A DNA stretch of 64,000 nucleotides from positions 1 through 64,000 of the forward strand of contig NZ_FNFC01000001.1 in the NCBI RefSeq assembly GCF_900100385.1, in the 5' to 3' direction. Within the stretch, counting starts at the first letter, position 1; each line of letters starts with the position of its first letter. Below, piece after piece: positions 54,401 through 62,249 of the stretch. The position numbers and the translations under genes were made by a program. Source of the stretch: Halovenus aranensis (GTDB lineage Archaea > Halobacteriota > Halobacteria > Halobacteriales > Haloarculaceae). The notes under the pieces are model-generated. The model did not search any database. It saw only the letters and a program-made list of their open reading frames with translations, and had not been told where the DNA came from.

Positions 54401-54945
54401 CCCGCTCGTGTCGCGGTGACGGTCACGTTCGATAGAGTGACCGTCACTTCGGCCCCCGACCGTTCAAGAGTTACCCGTTTGATTGCCTCCCCGAGTTCGG
54501 TCGGTGTATCGACTGCCGGAATCTGGACTGCAGTCCGAATGTCTCCGTCGGTCTGACCCGCGTGGTCGAGACTATCCCGGAGCTCTAGGTAGACGAGCGC
54601 TCGGAGGTAGTTCTCGAAGGGGTCGTCTGCGAACCTTGCCTCAGACCGTTCGAGGACTGCACCCCAACGGGTGTCAGCGGGGTCGGTTACCGGTTGTGCT
54701 GCTGCCAGCTTGGCCGCTCGTTTCACGCTGTCTCGGGCGACCGTCTGTAGTGTCGCCTCAGTCTGGTCGAGCGCGAGACTCGCGTCCACGTTCGGGCCTG
54801 GCTCCTCGCCTGTTTCGAGTTGGCCGATCAATATCGCGCTTGACAGGAGCAGAAAGACACCGACGACTGCCAGCGGGACCCGTGCGCGCTCGTCGCAGAT
54901 TACGCCACCGGCACAACTGCGTACCGTTGTCTGTGACTTACTCAT
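51454..54945 (-). CDS. Large surface protein of the pilin-like cluster (DUF7286-like)
   Basis: This 1163-residue protein has a single N-terminal hydrophobic helix preceded by basic residues (ERARVPLAVVGVFLLLSSAILIGQLE), like haloarchaeal pilin-type signal anchors. Its large ectodomain has helical and beta segments, a few cysteines (ERTCRERDG, DCLVYAKTPHHDSYPGRETC) and a hydrophobic stretch (ARVPAGLPLLPVPGQWV) near residue 1045. It resembles what I recall as DUF7286. It overlaps the upstream gene by 8 bp. It has no enzymatic motif. It is probably a structural component of a cell-surface assembly. Confidence 0.7.
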   Translation of the reverse strand: MSKSQTTVRSCAGGVICDERARVPLAVVGVFLLLSSAILIGQLETGEEPGPNVDASLALDQTEATLQTVARDSVKRAAKLAAAQPVTDPADTRWGAVLERSEARFADDPFENYLRALVYLELRDSLDHAGQTDGDIRTAVQIPAVDTPTELGEAIKRVTLERSGAEVTVTLSNVTVTATRAGKEIERRTTNLTVTVFTPVLEMHDRVTAYQYAIDEAPITEPGFRQRFNARTYAIGWARGWAQNYQAPVGEVLATRHIEPSANAALYRTQQDIFGAADPDLQNAVRLGWACMALKDGQALFEEYTTDNQSSAGMPDVAGRVCNNAHAFYNRITQRQSALPETVDVLAGPSQLQQTKTVAVGELAAMPLTVLTDDSTQYSFESAIQRIFTIEGQVATEADVRGSVQLDVGCRVGYRGGPVSREGRYDIQAVNRTESDREKQYYRYTAAVAVTVSAERTCRERDGNTTVQRHDTDRYTIEMTTTVGEQEASPAAKIDNVNPRADVSPAYAYTPGPSRRDGTVFNNYDGAGDAVTEALLGGTGTASYEDWLEARMDATNYERRPPRDEQFEATEAVKLDYEALLGNVGLFAELTEDIHTLQTQAANVSAEVERRELVTGNPTSRLLDRLQTEFKSEFIERPDGEDYENVREKVVYEARYAYYRALVEQLEGVETAHETATAELDDRLAAIDSAFANGTRFLAQGLRQHQATPDAFPASGVTENISYEISGSPTYLGASQTVDSEQVPAADGEFAPLRTRNVNAVELPYDTAVNDILAAVLEALPGTSATPDTELSFRMAGDVLSAGELALEAHESAQTSARQDTYLDEAAAFESDIESFAKNVEAALDAFEREVAKRTVAALYPSPASDCLVYAKTPHHDSYPGRETCASATDSDLEPVIEAAVSATEDGVRRALAPYGTAETARLLEDGNATEHIVDSVTRALAGPRYRGYDAFEKRYETEQWGTLVGAAVRPAVMTASSTSIEIGSVTQAEALDERIQDALGQATTALVEDRVANAGEAVGRTVGEHWLGNARRTANRAARVPAGLPLLPVPGQWVATANAWTVEVAGEYARFEVSARLGTPADGPLTYVRENRTVSRKIGGQKRRLGAVEPIAFDSQTVLVVVTPPGVGVGDRGSQNPECSPTYPHVGEVDSGQSVACALTDG

Positions 54946-55870
54946 GTGTCCACGTTCTGAGTGTAAGCGTGACAGTTTCTACCGAAACTTTGCGTGCCGC
55001 GTCCTGTGCACTCTCATAGGCGTCGTCGAGTTGCGGCCCGAGGGTTGCTGCGAGCCGGCGTCTGAGATACTCGTTTGCGGCCGCTGCGTCCGCGCTCGAC
55101 GGCGAGAGCCAGTCGCGTCGCTCGAAAACTGTTCGGCCACCGTCGAGGACACGCGCCAGCCGCTCGTAGCGATACCGCACGAAGTCCGCCTCGGCGCCGG
55201 TTTGCTCTAACGCGCGCTGTGTCTCGAGGGGCGGGAACAGCCCCGTGACAGTTGCGTTGGCCACCGCACGCGCGACAGCCAGGTAGTCGCCTGGGCCGTC
55301 TATCGTTTCGATTGAGTCCTCTCGCGCACTCGGCAGGCCACTCGGGACAGTGACCGTCTTCGTACTCACGTCGGCATCTGGCGGTGGTGTCTCTCCCAGC
55401 GCGACCTTCCCCAACAAGTCCACGCCCGCGACTGGCCGCCAGTGTGCTGTAACCGAGAGGTCGAACTGTGAACCACGAAGACGCGTCCAGAGCGCGGCTT
55501 CGAGCGCTCGTCTGTAGTCGGTCGCCGCGGCCGACACCTGCGTGCCGTCGACGGCGGTCATCGCGACGGCGAGGTCAGCCACCTGTGTGGCGATGGGGCC
55601 GTGGGAGACCCGTCTTAGTTCCCCTTCGCTGTACGGATTGGCTGTCTGACGGTAGTCCCGAAAGTAGGCCTCGATGGCGGGACCGAGCGAGTACGTCGTG
55701 TTCACGGTCGACCCGGCGATGGTCTGTGCCGCGTACGCGGTGTCTGTCGGGTCGTGCTCGTGGCTCTCTGTCTCTGCGGCCGTCACCAGCACGCCCATCG
55801 CCACCACGACAACCAGAATTCCCAGACTGACATCGGCAACTGTGCTGACACCACGCCGATTATCGCACAT
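54938..55870 (-). CDS. Pilin-like surface protein (DUF7284-like)
   Basis: This 310-residue protein starts with a short basic leader and hydrophobic helix, RRGVSTVADVSLGILVVVVAMGVLV, matching a type IV pilin-type processing site (Arg-Gly before the helix). The rest is extracellular, with sequons NTTYS and NATVTG. It overlaps the genes on both sides (8 bp and 11 bp), so the block is one transcription unit. I recall the family as DUF7284; no function is known. Confidence 0.7.
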   Translation of the reverse strand: MCDNRRGVSTVADVSLGILVVVVAMGVLVTAAETESHEHDPTDTAYAAQTIAGSTVNTTYSLGPAIEAYFRDYRQTANPYSEGELRRVSHGPIATQVADLAVAMTAVDGTQVSAAATDYRRALEAALWTRLRGSQFDLSVTAHWRPVAGVDLLGKVALGETPPPDADVSTKTVTVPSGLPSAREDSIETIDGPGDYLAVARAVANATVTGLFPPLETQRALEQTGAEADFVRYRYERLARVLDGGRTVFERRDWLSPSSADAAAANEYLRRRLAATLGPQLDDAYESAQDAARKVSVETVTLTLRTWTHE

Positions 55871-56327
55871 TGCTTACCACCACCGTGAGCATTCCGGGCC
55901 GAACGTCTCCGCTCTGGCGCTGGACTGGTATCGGCCGACGAAACGTCTCACCGTTGGATGTGACTGCCCCGACAGACTCGCCGGTAGTGTCGAACGACGC
56001 CTGACTCGCCGTCGTGAGCGTTCCTCTGTGGACGTAGGTAACGTTCACGCTCACGCGGCGTCCGTGGGGAAACACGTCGGCGTCGAGTACAGACGAGAGG
56101 TTCGTCCCCGCCGGGTATATCCCGTTCTCGCTGACGACCTCCCAGACCCGTTCCCCGGTCACTTCGGCGAGTTCTCTGTCGCTGCCGAGTTCTGGAAGAA
56201 GTCCCGTGAGGAATCCGGCATAGACCGATAGCGCGACACAGAACAGCGCGACAGCGACGAGTGCCGCCAGCGGTTCGGTCTGACCGCGCGCTCTCAGACG
56301 CTGGAGATGCGATTCGTCTCGATTCAT
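55860..56327 (-). CDS. Pilin-like surface protein (DUF7285-like)
   Basis: This 155-residue protein has a leader with arginines and RARGQTEPLAALVAVALFCVALSVYAGF, a typical pilin-like Gly/Gln junction followed by a helix. A short ectodomain contains two sequons (NLSS, NVTY). This is the minor-pilin size class. It is the first gene of the leftward trio. A TATA-like TATATAAA at 56361-56368 reads TTTATATA on the minus strand and can promote it. Confidence 0.72.
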   Translation of the reverse strand: MNRDESHLQRLRARGQTEPLAALVAVALFCVALSVYAGFLTGLLPELGSDRELAEVTGERVWEVVSENGIYPAGTNLSSVLDADVFPHGRRVSVNVTYVHRGTLTTASQASFDTTGESVGAVTSNGETFRRPIPVQRQSGDVRPGMLTVVVSNVR

Positions 56328-56423
56328 GCGTTCACGTAGGCGCCGCTGGTTCCGTCACCGTATATAAACCCGCGCACCGGTAGGTGCCAGCACGCCTTTC
56401 ATGACTGACGGCGAACACCGCGT

Positions 56424-56711
56424 ATGGCAGAGACTGATGGCGACACGGTGCGCGTCTGGCTCGTCGAGCGGACCTACTCCGACGACGAGCAAAACCTCAT
56501 CATTCTCACGTACGCGACACCAGACGGTAAGCGATACGTCAAAAAGGAGCGCGCACTCACCTCGTTCACCGGCTCAGCCCGGGAGACAACCGCGGCGGTC
56601 GACGTGGAACCGGACAATCTCGGCCACGTCGAAGACCAAGACCAACAGGCACAGTACGCCGCCGAGGTGGACCGTCTCATGGACCGCCACGAGCCTGACG
56701 ACCCGATATAG
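56424..56711 (+). CDS. Conserved haloarchaeal hypothetical protein
   Basis: This 95-residue soluble acidic protein has the core VRVWLVERTYSDDEQNLIILTYATPDGKRYVKKERALTSF. It is compact and mostly beta at its start with a C-terminal helix. Similar small proteins occur in other haloarchaea, as I recall, but I do not know a function. It shares the TATATAAA (56361-56368) region with the divergent pilin-like gene. The reading frame is also open in a second phase, but this phase has the conserved character. Confidence 0.6.
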   Translation: MAETDGDTVRVWLVERTYSDDEQNLIILTYATPDGKRYVKKERALTSFTGSARETTAAVDVEPDNLGHVEDQDQQAQYAAEVDRLMDRHEPDDPI

Positions 56712-56759
56712 AACTGATTCTCTGACGGTCACCAGTCTCACGAACAGCTGAGTCGCTGC

Positions 56760-57224
56760 TTACCGCCGGATCGTCGTCTGGACCACACCGTCACCGTCCG
56801 AGCCGAGAACCAGTTCGAGAACGATCGTCTGTGAGCCGGTCGCGCCGCTCAGGTCTATCGTCGATGTTCCCTCGGCCGCGTTCAGAATGGGCACGTCGAG
56901 TATTCGCGTCGCCGCGGGCCGCCCGTCGAACTGATAGCGTACGATGGTCCTGTCGGTTCGGTTAGCGGGGCTGAAAACCAGCGTCTCGACGCCTGCAGAG
57001 CCAAACCCGTCCGCGGGTAGGTCGACATCGAGAACGCGCCGCGGTGGCGAGTCGCCCGGGACGGGGTCATCGTGTGTGAGCAGCGAGACGGCCTCCCCCT
57101 CGATTGCCGACAGCTCTCGTTCGAGCTGTCTCTCGCCACGGACGGCCGACACGTCTTCGAGGGCGAGCAGGCTAACGCCGAGCAGTGTCGTCGTCAACAA
57201 CACCGCGACCACGTACCGAATCAT
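56760..57224 (-). CDS. Single-helix surface protein (DUF7311-like)
   Basis: This 154-residue protein has an N-terminal membrane helix (RYVVAVLLTTTLLGVSLLA), then an extracytoplasmic domain with RQLERELSAIEGEAVSLL and a beta-rich C-terminus (RTIVRYQFDGRPAATRI). This matches the DUF7311 pattern as I recall it, usually found beside a HerA-like ATPase gene, which is indeed divergent from it here. Function unknown. Confidence 0.65.
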   Translation of the reverse strand: MIRYVVAVLLTTTLLGVSLLALEDVSAVRGERQLERELSAIEGEAVSLLTHDDPVPGDSPPRRVLDVDLPADGFGSAGVETLVFSPANRTDRTIVRYQFDGRPAATRILDVPILNAAEGTSTIDLSGATGSQTIVLELVLGSDGDGVVQTTIRR

Positions 57225-57300
57225 TGGCCACGGCTTGTCCGGGCACCGCTCTTAAGTCTGTGGCCCCAGGTTCATATACCAGGCCGAAGCCAGCCCCGTT

Positions 57301-58374
57301 ATGGGCTTTGTCATCGGTAGAGCAGACAATGCGGTTCGGGGGCGGCCGACAGGACGACTGGGACGGTACAGGGCGCTCGACGGGAGTGCGGGAACGGCCC
57401 TGTCTCTCGACCTCGATACGCCTCATGCGATGCTTGTCGTCGGAAAGCGTGGCTACGGCAAGTCCTATACGCTGGGCGTCATCGCCGAAGAACTCGCGCG
57501 CGCAGACGGCCTCGCACCAGTTGTCATCGACCCGATGGGAGTTTTTGATACGCTTACAGACGCTGGCACACAGGAAGCTGTCCCAGCGACCGTCTGTGAG
57601 CATCCGACAGTCGCACCCGACACGCTCGACCCGAAATCATGGTGTGCGCTGCTGGGTCTCTCACCCGAGAGCGGCCCAGGTAGTCTGGTCTGGCAGGCAG
57701 CACAGGGCGCGGACAGCATAGCGGCCATGAAAGCGGCAGTTCGCGAAACGGACGCCCGAGACAGTGACAGCCGAAGTGCACACAACCACCTCGAACTCGC
57801 CGACTCATGGGGCGTCTTCGACACTGACGGGCTCGATGAAGCGACCCTCTCCTCCGGTGCGGTGACCGTACTCGACGTGTCGGGTCTCGACGCTGAGCCG
57901 ATGAACGCGGTCTGTCGGGGCGTCGCCGATATTCTCTATCACGCCCGACTCACCGACAACATCGACAGGCTCCCGTGGCTGCTCGTCGACGAGGCACACG
58001 CGTTTTTTAACGGTGTCGCCGGGAGCGCACTACGGCTGTTACTCACGCGGGGCCGCGCGCCCGGCGTGAGTCTGGTAGCGGCGACACAGCGCCCGAGCGC
58101 GATTCCGACCGTCGGCATCTCGCAGGCGGATATTCTCGTCTCACACCGTCTCACGGCCACAGACGACCTCGCAGCGCTCGAAGCCGCGCGACCGACCTAC
58201 CTCGACGGAGACTTCGCCGATAGGCTCCCGGCGCAACCGGGCGAGGTCCTCATCGTCGACGACGCCACCGAGACGGTCCACGCGGCTCGTATCCGAACCA
58301 GGGAGACGCCACACGGCGGCGAAAGCCCACGCGCAAGCGAGCTGGCTACCGATGCGCAACTGATAGAAGAGTAG
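57301..58374 (+). CDS. HerA/DUF87-like ATPase of the pilin-like cluster
   Basis: This 357-residue P-loop ATPase has Walker A VGKRGYGKSYTLGV, Walker B WLLVDEAHAFF and sensor-like SLVAATQRPSAIP with an arginine-finger-like LLLTRGRAPG. It lacks the N-terminal HAS barrel of typical HerA (about 500 residues). Such small HerA-type ATPases accompany DUF7311 genes and might power assembly or transport, in place of a GspE/ArlI-type motor. Confidence in ATPase identity is high; confidence in role is low. Confidence 0.8.
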   Translation: MGFVIGRADNAVRGRPTGRLGRYRALDGSAGTALSLDLDTPHAMLVVGKRGYGKSYTLGVIAEELARADGLAPVVIDPMGVFDTLTDAGTQEAVPATVCEHPTVAPDTLDPKSWCALLGLSPESGPGSLVWQAAQGADSIAAMKAAVRETDARDSDSRSAHNHLELADSWGVFDTDGLDEATLSSGAVTVLDVSGLDAEPMNAVCRGVADILYHARLTDNIDRLPWLLVDEAHAFFNGVAGSALRLLLTRGRAPGVSLVAATQRPSAIPTVGISQADILVSHRLTATDDLAALEAARPTYLDGDFADRLPAQPGEVLIVDDATETVHAARIRTRETPHGGESPRASELATDAQLIEE

Positions 58375-58390
58375 AGCCCAACCTCCGGAT

Positions 58391-58948
58391 ATGCAAGCGT
58401 ACGCTCGTGAGCACGTTGGCGGGCTGACCGCAGTGTTGTCGGCTGTGTCGCTGGCGCTCGTCTTTGGGGCCGTACTCGGCTACGTCCCCAAGGCGATGCT
58501 CCCGCGACTCGACCCGCTCGTCGAACTCGTTCCACATCTCAACGCCGTCATCAGCGCGTTCGCCATCGTGACAATTCTGCGTGGTGTCCGGGCGATTCGA
58601 CGCCGCGATATCGAGACACACCGGGCGTCGATGCTCGCTAGTGCCGGCCTGTTCGCGCTGTTTCTCGTCTTGTACCTCTACCGCATCTCGCTCGAAGGGC
58701 CGAGCGAGTTTGGCGGCCCAGACGTTGTGTATCAGTATCTCTATCTGCCAATGCTAGCAATTCACATTCTCTTTGCTATCGTCGCTGTCCCCGTCGTTTA
58801 CTACGTCCTGTTACTTGCCACGACGCGACCGACTTCTGCACTCCCCGAGACACGGCATGCCCGGGTCGGCCGCGTAGCCGCGACGCTCTGGCTCGTCTCG
58901 TTTGCACTCGGTATCTGTATCTGGCTCATGCTCCACGTGCTGTTCTAG
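58391..58948 (+). CDS. DUF420 membrane protein
   Basis: This 185-residue protein has about five membrane helices, e.g. LTAVLSAVSLALVFGAVLGYV and PMLAIHILFAIVAVPVVYYVLLL. Histidines in PHLNAVISAFAIV, ETHRASML and LAIHIL are characteristic of DUF420. Related proteins are linked to cytochrome oxidase assembly or haem handling in some organisms. It starts 16 bp after the HerA-like gene. Confidence 0.85.
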   Translation: MQAYAREHVGGLTAVLSAVSLALVFGAVLGYVPKAMLPRLDPLVELVPHLNAVISAFAIVTILRGVRAIRRRDIETHRASMLASAGLFALFLVLYLYRISLEGPSEFGGPDVVYQYLYLPMLAIHILFAIVAVPVVYYVLLLATTRPTSALPETRHARVGRVAATLWLVSFALGICIWLMLHVLF

Positions 58949-59644
58949 CTATCTCGCCTGTCGCCACCTCGTGAGACCGAACGCACACAACCCACCGATA
59001 CCGCCGAACACCACCGGGTAGGCAACACCGGCAATTGCCAGCGGTCGGATGAATCCGGGGTCGACCTCGACCAGTGTGCTTCCGAAGACGGTCACCTCGA
59101 ACGATGAGACAACAGCGACGACCGCGAGACACGGCAGATATCCGACTGCGGCCGTTGCACCCGCCAAGACGGCGTCGAGTGGACTGGTACGTGTACCATA
59201 CAGTGCCACGAACAAGCCGGCCCCCGCGAGCGATAGCGGCGGGAGAACTTGGAGCGTCGAAGCCGTCGGAAGCAGCGTGTCGACGTATTCGCTTGCGAGT
59301 CCACCGCCGAACAGGTCGCCGCCGGCAGCGGAGACGGCGACCTGATGATTTTCGAGAAACTCCCAGCTCAACACGTGATACCACTCCGGGAGGAGTTCAG
59401 ACAGGGAAACCCCGGGCGGTCCGCCGTCACCGAGCAAGCGCTCGACCGCCTCGCGACTTTCCTGTGCGTCCGAGCGAATCGCCGTTGCGACGAACCCACA
59501 CACGAATGCCGCCACACCTGCGGCGAAGCCGACAGTCACCTCTCTCACGCGCAGTCGCCTTGCGGTCGCAACTGCCTGGCCACAGTTGGGGCACTGTTTT
59601 GCGTCTGTCGTGACGTCCGTGCCACAGGCCGGGCAGTCAGGCAT
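58949..59644 (-). CDS. Zinc-ribbon membrane protein
   Basis: This 231-residue protein begins with a zinc ribbon ([19 protein letters not shown], two CxxC knuckles) and then has about five membrane helices (e.g. [41 protein letters not shown]). I chose the ATG at 59644 because the ribbon starts there. A longer start would run into the rpsL promoter. Function unknown. It is convergent with the DUF420 gene and divergent from rpsL. Confidence 0.75.
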   Translation of the reverse strand: MPDCPACGTDVTTDAKQCPNCGQAVATARRLRVREVTVGFAAGVAAFVCGFVATAIRSDAQESREAVERLLGDGGPPGVSLSELLPEWYHVLSWEFLENHQVAVSAAGGDLFGGGLASEYVDTLLPTASTLQVLPPLSLAGAGLFVALYGTRTSPLDAVLAGATAAVGYLPCLAVVAVVSSFEVTVFGSTLVEVDPGFIRPLAIAGVAYPVVFGGIGGLCAFGLTRWRQAR

Positions 59645-59749
59645 ACCTTGCTCTACAGCGGCCACCGTGAAGAGAACACCGTCCGGCAGCGTTTCTCCCG
59701 CCGCTTGACTCACATCAAACGTAGCGATGTGGCGAGGGAAAAGAGGAGT

Positions 59750-59757
59750 CTTAAGTA
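59750..59757 (+). promoter_or_regulatory. rpsL-rpsG promoter
   Basis: CTTAAGTA lies 26-33 bp upstream of the rpsL ATG, where a TATA box for a nearly leaderless message is expected. Confidence 0.55.
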
Positions 59758-59782
59758 CCTCCACCAAGTATCACCTCGCACT

Positions 59783-60211
59783 ATGGCAAACGGCAAGTAC
59801 GCCGCGCGCAAGCTGAAGAAGGACCGCCAGAAACACCGGTGGTCCGACTCGGACTACGCGCGACGCGAGCGGGGTCTTCGCGAGAAGGCCGACCCTCTCG
59901 AGGGTGCACCGCAGGCACGAGGTATTGTACTCGAAAAGATTGGTATCGAGGCAAAACAGCCAAACTCGGCAATCCGGAAATGCGTTGGCGTCCAGCTCAT
60001 CAAAAACGGGAAGCAGGTCACTGCCTTCTGTCCTGGAGATGGCGCTATCTCATTTATCGACGAACACGACGAAGTCACCATTGCCGGTATCGGCGGCGCG
60101 AAGGGTGGTGCAATGGGTGACATCGGCGGCGTCCGGTACAAAGTCGAGAAGGTAAACGGCGTGTCGCTCATCGAACTCGTTCGTGGCAACGCGGAGAAAC
60201 CTGTTCGCTAA
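59783..60211 (+). CDS. rpsL: 30S ribosomal protein S12
   Basis: This 142-residue archaeal uS12 starts [20 protein letters not shown] and contains [14 protein letters not shown] and the decoding-loop [17 protein letters not shown], around the residues known for streptomycin interaction in bacteria. S12 sits at the decoding centre of the small subunit. The ATG at 59783 follows from the family start; a longer in-frame extension upstream is not part of the protein. rpsG follows after 2 bp. No nusA or fusA is adjacent in the window. Confidence 0.97.
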   Translation: MANGKYAARKLKKDRQKHRWSDSDYARRERGLREKADPLEGAPQARGIVLEKIGIEAKQPNSAIRKCVGVQLIKNGKQVTAFCPGDGAISFIDEHDEVTIAGIGGAKGGAMGDIGGVRYKVEKVNGVSLIELVRGNAEKPVR

Positions 60212-60213
60212 CT

Positions 60214-60819
60214 ATGTCGACAGAACAACCAGACCCCGACGCCCCGGCTGACTCGGAGGACGCGACTGCGAAGCTGTTCGGCCAGTGGGACACCGAGGAA
60301 ATCGAGTTCCGCGACGTCTCCACGGAACGGTACATCACGGTCACGCCCATCGCGCACACGATGGGCCGTCACGCCGACAAGCAGTTCAAAAAGAGCCAGA
60401 TTTCCATCGTCGAACGGCTCATCAATCGGCTGATGCAGACCGACGAAAACACCGGCAAGAAACAGCTCGCCACGCAACTCACGCGTGACGCGTTCGAGAC
60501 CATCCACGACCGGACCGACGAGAACCCCGTTCAGATTCTCGTCCGCGCCGTCGAGAACGCGGCTCCCCGCGAGGAGACGGTTCGCCTGAAATACGGCGGT
60601 ATCTCAGTCCCGAAGGCGGTCGACGTCGCTCCCCAGCGTCGTGTCGACCAGGCGCTGAAGTTCCTCGCCGAGGGCGTCCAAAACGACTCGTTCAAGACCG
60701 AGACCGACGCGGCCGACGCCCTCGCACGCCAGCTGATGGGTGCGGCCAACGACGACGTGGACACGTACGCCGTCTCACAGAAAGAAGAAAAAGAACGCGT
60801 CGCGGCGGCTGCCAGATAA
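60214..60819 (+). CDS. rpsG: 30S ribosomal protein S7
   Basis: This 201-residue archaeal uS7 has an acidic N-terminal extension (TEQPDPDAPADSEDATAK), then FGQWDTEEIEFRDVSTERYI and the RNA-binding helices (VERLINRLMQT, VPKAVDVAPQRRVDQALKF). Haloarchaeal S7 has such an N-terminal tail. It binds 16S rRNA 3' domain and contacts the E site. A T-rich GGTTTTTCTCCC near 60843-60854 may end the transcript. Confidence 0.97.
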   Translation: MSTEQPDPDAPADSEDATAKLFGQWDTEEIEFRDVSTERYITVTPIAHTMGRHADKQFKKSQISIVERLINRLMQTDENTGKKQLATQLTRDAFETIHDRTDENPVQILVRAVENAAPREETVRLKYGGISVPKAVDVAPQRRVDQALKFLAEGVQNDSFKTETDAADALARQLMGAANDDVDTYAVSQKEEKERVAAAAR

Positions 60820-60884
60820 CTCGTTTCTGCGTCTCTCCCGTCGGTTTTTCTCCCGAGCCGTCCAGTGCTGTCTCTTTGCAATGT

Positions 60885-60916
60885 CTGTAAACCACAGAGA
60901 CTATCTTGGTTGACGA
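60885..60916 (+). promoter_or_regulatory. BirA-box-like operator upstream of bioY
   Basis: CTGTAAACC (60885-60893), a 14-nt spacer, then GGTTGACGA (60908-60916). The classical biotin-repressor box is TTGTAAACC-N14/15-GGTTTACAA; the left half matches 8 of 9 and the right half 7 of 9. It lies 14-45 bp before the bioY ATG, where a bound repressor would block transcription when biotin is plentiful. Confidence 0.8.
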
Positions 60917-60929
60917 GACACAGAGGAGT

Positions 60930-61523
60930 ATGACTGAACAGTACGAGTCCGTCGAACTCGTGGGGGACAACACAGTACAGTACTTTGCGATGGCGGTCGT
61001 CGTCGCGGCGCTGACTGCGGCACTCGCCCAGTTCACGGTGCCGTACCCGTTCTCGCCGGCACCGTTTACGCTCCAGACTGTCGGGGTGTATCTGGCAGGA
61101 TTGTTGCTCGGGCCGCTCTGGGGCGCGCTTTCACTCTTGTTGTACGCGATGGTTGGGGCTGCAGGAGCGCCGGTGTTTGCCGGCTTCGGTGCTGGCTTTG
61201 GAGTCATCACGGGACCTACTGGCGGATATATCCTCAGCTTCCCAATTGCGGCCGGGATTATCGGCGCTCTCGTTCACCGGCGGGTCGACCCGCGTGCGCT
61301 CGATTCTGTCTCTGTTCCGATACAGGTCGTCGGCATGCTCGTCGGTCTCGCGGTCATCTACGCTATCGGCTCAGTTTGGCTCGCTGCTTCGACCGACCAG
61401 TCACTGGTCACCGGTCTCATCGAGGGTGGCGTCGTCTTCGTTCCGGGTGACCTGCTCAAGGCGGTCGCTGTCATCTCGCTTGTCACCGGTGGTCACCTCG
61501 CGCGCATCTCCTTTGTCGAGTAA
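60930..61523 (+). CDS. bioY: Biotin transporter substrate-binding component BioY
   Basis: This 197-residue polytopic membrane protein has the BioY patterns VPYPFSPAPFTLQTVGVYLAGLLLGPLWG and GPTGGYILSFPIAAGI with YAMVGAAGAPVFAGF. It binds biotin and, with BioM/BioN, forms an energy-coupling-factor transporter. The ATG at 60930 follows GGAG (60925-60928). It is the first gene of the bioY-bioM-bioN operon. Confidence 0.95.
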   Translation: MTEQYESVELVGDNTVQYFAMAVVVAALTAALAQFTVPYPFSPAPFTLQTVGVYLAGLLLGPLWGALSLLLYAMVGAAGAPVFAGFGAGFGVITGPTGGYILSFPIAAGIIGALVHRRVDPRALDSVSVPIQVVGMLVGLAVIYAIGSVWLAASTDQSLVTGLIEGGVVFVPGDLLKAVAVISLVTGGHLARISFVE

Positions 61524-61526
61524 TCG

Positions 61527-62249
61527 ATGATTCACATCGAGGGGGTAACCGCGACCTACGAGGACGTGACTGCAGTCGACGACGTGTCCGTGGACATCGA
61601 CGACGGTCAGTTCGTTCTCATCGTCGGTGCGAACGGCAGCGGCAAGACGACGTTCGTGCGTCATCTCAACGCCTTGCTCGAACCTGATTCGGGTACCGTC
61701 GAGGTCGACGGCGTCGACGTAACCGACGACCCAATTGCCGCCCGGGCGAACATCGGAATGGTGTTCCAACAGCCACGCGACCAGTTCGTCGCCGCGACAA
61801 TCGGCGCTGATGTGGCCTTCGGCCCGGAGAACCTCGGCTTCGACCGTGACGAGGTCGACCGCCGCGTCGAGTCGGCGTTGGAGGCGGTCAATCTCGACGG
61901 GCGAGAGAACGACCGCATCGACGAACTCTCCGGGGGCGAACAGGCCCGTGTCGCAATCGCCGGTGCGCTCGCCATGGAGCCGTCGTATCTCGTTCTCGAC
62001 GAACCGTTTACCGGTCTCGACCAGCCCGCACGGGAGTCCGTCCTCGCCCAGCTCGACGCGCTCACGGCAGACGGCACCGGCATACTCGTGGTCACACACG
62101 ACCTTCGTGACCTCCACAGCCGGGCCGACCGTCTGCTCGGGATGCACGACGGCCGTATCGTCGTCGACGGACCGCCGCGAGACGTAGCTGACGAACTGCC
62201 GGGTATCGACGTTCGCGTCGTTGAGCGCCTCAACAGCCGAGTCTCATGA
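61527..62249 (+). CDS. bioM: Energy-coupling-factor ATPase BioM
   Basis: This 240-residue ABC-type ATPase has Walker A GANGSGKTT, the Q loop VFQQPRDQF, signature LSGGEQARVAIAGALAM, Walker B YLVLDEPFTGLD and His in VVTHDLRD. It energises biotin uptake through BioN and BioY. It begins 3 bp after bioY and overlaps bioN by 4 bp. Confidence 0.95.
   Translation: MIHIEGVTATYEDVTAVDDVSVDIDDGQFVLIVGANGSGKTTFVRHLNALLEPDSGTVEVDGVDVTDDPIAARANIGMVFQQPRDQFVAATIGADVAFGPENLGFDRDEVDRRVESALEAVNLDGRENDRIDELSGGEQARVAIAGALAMEPSYLVLDEPFTGLDQPARESVLAQLDALTADGTGILVVTHDLRDLHSRADRLLGMHDGRIVVDGPPRDVADELPGIDVRVVERLNSRVS

Noticed and set aside
61401-62147. Open frame on the minus strand opposite bioM
   Set aside because: It is the antisense of a clear ABC ATPase, with no family signature of its own.
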